5,351 nt of DNA from Treponema sp. (GTDB taxonomy: Bacteria; Spirochaetota; Spirochaetia; Treponematales; Treponemataceae). Where the stretch lies: the NCBI GenBank assembly GCA_003455655.1, contig DMQP01000040.1, forward strand, positions 1 through 5,351. Reading direction: 5' to 3'. How positions within the stretch are numbered: position 1 is the stretch's first letter; the number at the start of each line of letters is the position of its first letter. A model generated the notes under the pieces. It saw nothing but the letters and a program-made list of their open reading frames with translations, searched no databases and was not told the DNA's origin. A program made the translations under genes and the position numbers. Of this stretch, positions 3,966 through 5,351 are shown piece after piece.

Positions 3966-5351
3966 TTACAGAACGCTATCCACCTCCGCTAAGATTTGTT
4001 TATTGCTGAATCCGAACAGATCCATTGCTCCTGACGGACATGCAACCGTACAAGCACCACAACCGTGACACATTGCTGTATTAACCTGTGAAACATGGCG
4101 GGTAATGGTTGTGCGGTTAGGACCACGGAAGTCCTTGTCCACATAGCTAATTGCTCCGTAGGGACAAACATTGGCACACTGGCCACAACCGTTACAAGCA
4201 TCTTCGTTGGGATGAGCTGTGCACGGATCGTTTTTGAGTTTGTCTTTAACCAAAAGACAAATTGCTTTTGCAGCGGCACCAGATGACTGTGCAACTGTTT
4301 CTGGAATGTCTTTTGGACCCTGACAGCAGCCTGCAAGGAAAATACCGGCAGTGGGGCTTTCTACAGGGCGCAGTTTTGCATGAGCTTCAAGGAAGAAGTC
4401 ATTGTTGTCCATACTGGTTGTAAGCATTGTTGCAAGAGGACGAGCGCTCTTGTCTGCTTCAATACTTGCTGCAAGAACAACCATATCTGCTTTGATGTGC
4501 ACTTGACGGTTAAGAATTAAATCGCTTCCCTGAACATCCAGAGTTCCATCTGACAGAGGAGTAACTTTTCCAACCATACCCTTGATGTAGTGAACTCCGT
4601 ACTGTTCAACTGCACGACGATAGAATTCATCAAAGTTCTTTCCTGGAGTACGAACATCAATGTAGAATACGTAACACTCGGTGTCGGGGTAGTGGTCGCG
4701 GGTAAGAATTGCATGCTTTGCAGTGTACATACAGCACACTTTCGAGCAGTATTCATGACCTTTTTTACTGTCTGCAGAACAGCGTGAGCCAACACACTGA
4801 ATGAAGACAATTTTCTTTGGTTCACGACCGTCGCTGGGGCGTTTGAGGTGACCGTTTGTTGGACCTGCTGCATTGCACAGACGTTCAAATTCCAAAGAAG
4901 AAACAACATCTTTGCTTTGGCTGTAGGCAAATTCATCAAACTTATCAAGATTGATGGGATTGTATCCTGTTGCAACAACAATAGCACCATACTTTTCTTC
5001 CAAAATGGTGTCGGTTGCGTTGTAGTTGATTGCTCCTGCGGCACATGCCTTTTCACAGAAACCACAAGCGGTTTTTCCATTTTTCATTGCCTTAAGGCGC
5101 AGACAAGCTGTTGAGTCAATAGTTGCAACTTTAGGAACAGCCTGAGCAAATGGAATGTAAATTGCAGTGCGAGTGTCGAGGTTAAGGTTAAATTCGTTGG
5201 GAACTTTTTTGTTGGGACACTTTTCAATACAAGCACCACAACCAGTACACTTTGTTTCATCAACATAGCGAGCCTTGCGTTTGATGGTTGCAGTAAAGTT
5301 TCCAATGTAGCCAGTTACATTCTGAACTTCGCTATAAGACAAAATACGAAT
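3966..5351 (-). CDS. hdrA: HdrA, flavin-containing bifurcating core subunit (5' end outside window)
   Basis: The frame is open from the right edge to a TAA at 3966-3968; 462 residues are visible. Residue numbers here count from the Leu codon (TTG) at 5342. That codon is not a real start: in-frame Ile-Arg-Ile precedes it, and the SYSEV..VTGYIGNF sequence is an internal HdrA segment. The missing N-terminus should hold the first part of the FAD domain. Visible are a [4Fe-4S] motif at C32/C35/C38/C42-P; the HdrA signature VPNEFN...AIYIPFAQAVP (47-70); C80/C93/C96/C100; the flavoprotein GAIVVATGY (119-127); the CVGSR...EYCSKVCC region (183-204); the AGCCQGPKDIPETVAQ segment (337-352); and two C-terminal ferredoxin motifs at C383-C393 and C425-C435, ending with the family's GFSNKQI-type tail. 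HdrA bifurcates electrons at its flavin between ferredoxin and a high-potential acceptor. It is the first visible gene of the operon, 15 bases before flxD. Oddities are CAAG instead of CPAG at 100-103 and an extra Cys at 188. Confidence 0.95.
   Translation of the reverse strand: MRILSYSEVQNVTGYIGNFTATIKRKARYVDETKCTGCGACIEKCPNKKVPNEFNLNLDTRTAIYIPFAQAVPKVATIDSTACLRLKAMKNGKTACGFCEKACAAGAINYNATDTILEEKYGAIVVATGYNPINLDKFDEFAYSQSKDVVSSLEFERLCNAAGPTNGHLKRPSDGREPKKIVFIQCVGSRCSADSKKGHEYCSKVCCMYTAKHAILTRDHYPDTECYVFYIDVRTPGKNFDEFYRRAVEQYGVHYIKGMVGKVTPLSDGTLDVQGSDLILNRQVHIKADMVVLAASIEADKSARPLATMLTTSMDNNDFFLEAHAKLRPVESPTAGIFLAGCCQGPKDIPETVAQSSGAAAKAICLLVKDKLKNDPCTAHPNEDACNGCGQCANVCPYGAISYVDKDFRGPNRTTITRHVSQVNTAMCHGCGACTVACPSGAMDLFGFSNKQILAEVDSVL

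Noticed and set aside
3945..3968. Regulatory palindrome AGCGCT in the hdrA-flxD gap
   Set aside because: A single 6-base palindrome in a 15-base spacer with no partner half-sites is expected by chance.
4517..5080. Minus-strand 187-codon frame inside hdrA
   Set aside because: It is an out-of-frame overlap with hdrA, is rich in Thr/Gln/Leu and has no recognisable motif.

Overview
The window is a tightly packed operon read entirely on the minus strand. It encodes six cytoplasmic redox proteins that together resemble a flavin-based electron-bifurcating Hdr/Flx complex. Strong GGAGG-type ribosome binding sites, TAATG/ATGA junctions and the gene families point to a strictly anaerobic bacterium rather than an archaeon. 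GC content looks moderate (mid-40s percent by eye). A fermentative, acetogenic or syntrophic spirochaete (Treponema-like) or a clostridial-type anaerobe would fit, but the taxonomic call is weak.

In transcription order (right to left): (1) the C-terminal two-thirds of HdrA, whose 5' end lies beyond base 5351; (2) an MvhD/FlxD-type [2Fe-2S] subunit; (3) and (4) two related iron-sulfur proteins, each with two [4Fe-4S] motifs near the C-terminus (FlxC- and FlxB-like; the latter also resembles AsrA and sulfhydrogenase beta subunits); (5) an FAD/NAD(P)H-binding PyrK/AsrB-type reductase (FlxA-like); (6) after an 82-base gap, the N-terminal 193 residues of a protein with a short plant-type [2Fe-2S] domain followed by two [4Fe-4S] motifs, cut by the left edge. 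The first five genes are 15 bases apart or overlapping. Several ribosome binding sites sit inside the preceding gene, so translational coupling is likely.

Proposed division of labour, by analogy with FlxABCD-HdrABC of Desulfovibrio: FlxA takes electrons from NAD(P)H (or delivers them to NAD(P)+). FlxB, FlxC and FlxD wire them to HdrA. The HdrA flavin splits or merges electron pairs between ferredoxin and a higher-potential partner. HdrB and HdrC, the usual high-potential branch, are not in the window. The position after flxA is taken by the [2Fe-2S]/2x[4Fe-4S] protein, which looks like a FrdB/TfrB- or HdrC-like electron carrier to an unseen terminal module.

The only real non-coding space, between flxA and that last gene, holds a 61-base element of two hairpins bounded by TGTCAT/ATGACA inverted ends. 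It resembles the small palindromic repeats dispersed through many bacterial genomes. No RNA genes, CRISPR, insertion sequences or convincing promoters or terminators were seen, and there is no gene-free stretch over 300 bases.
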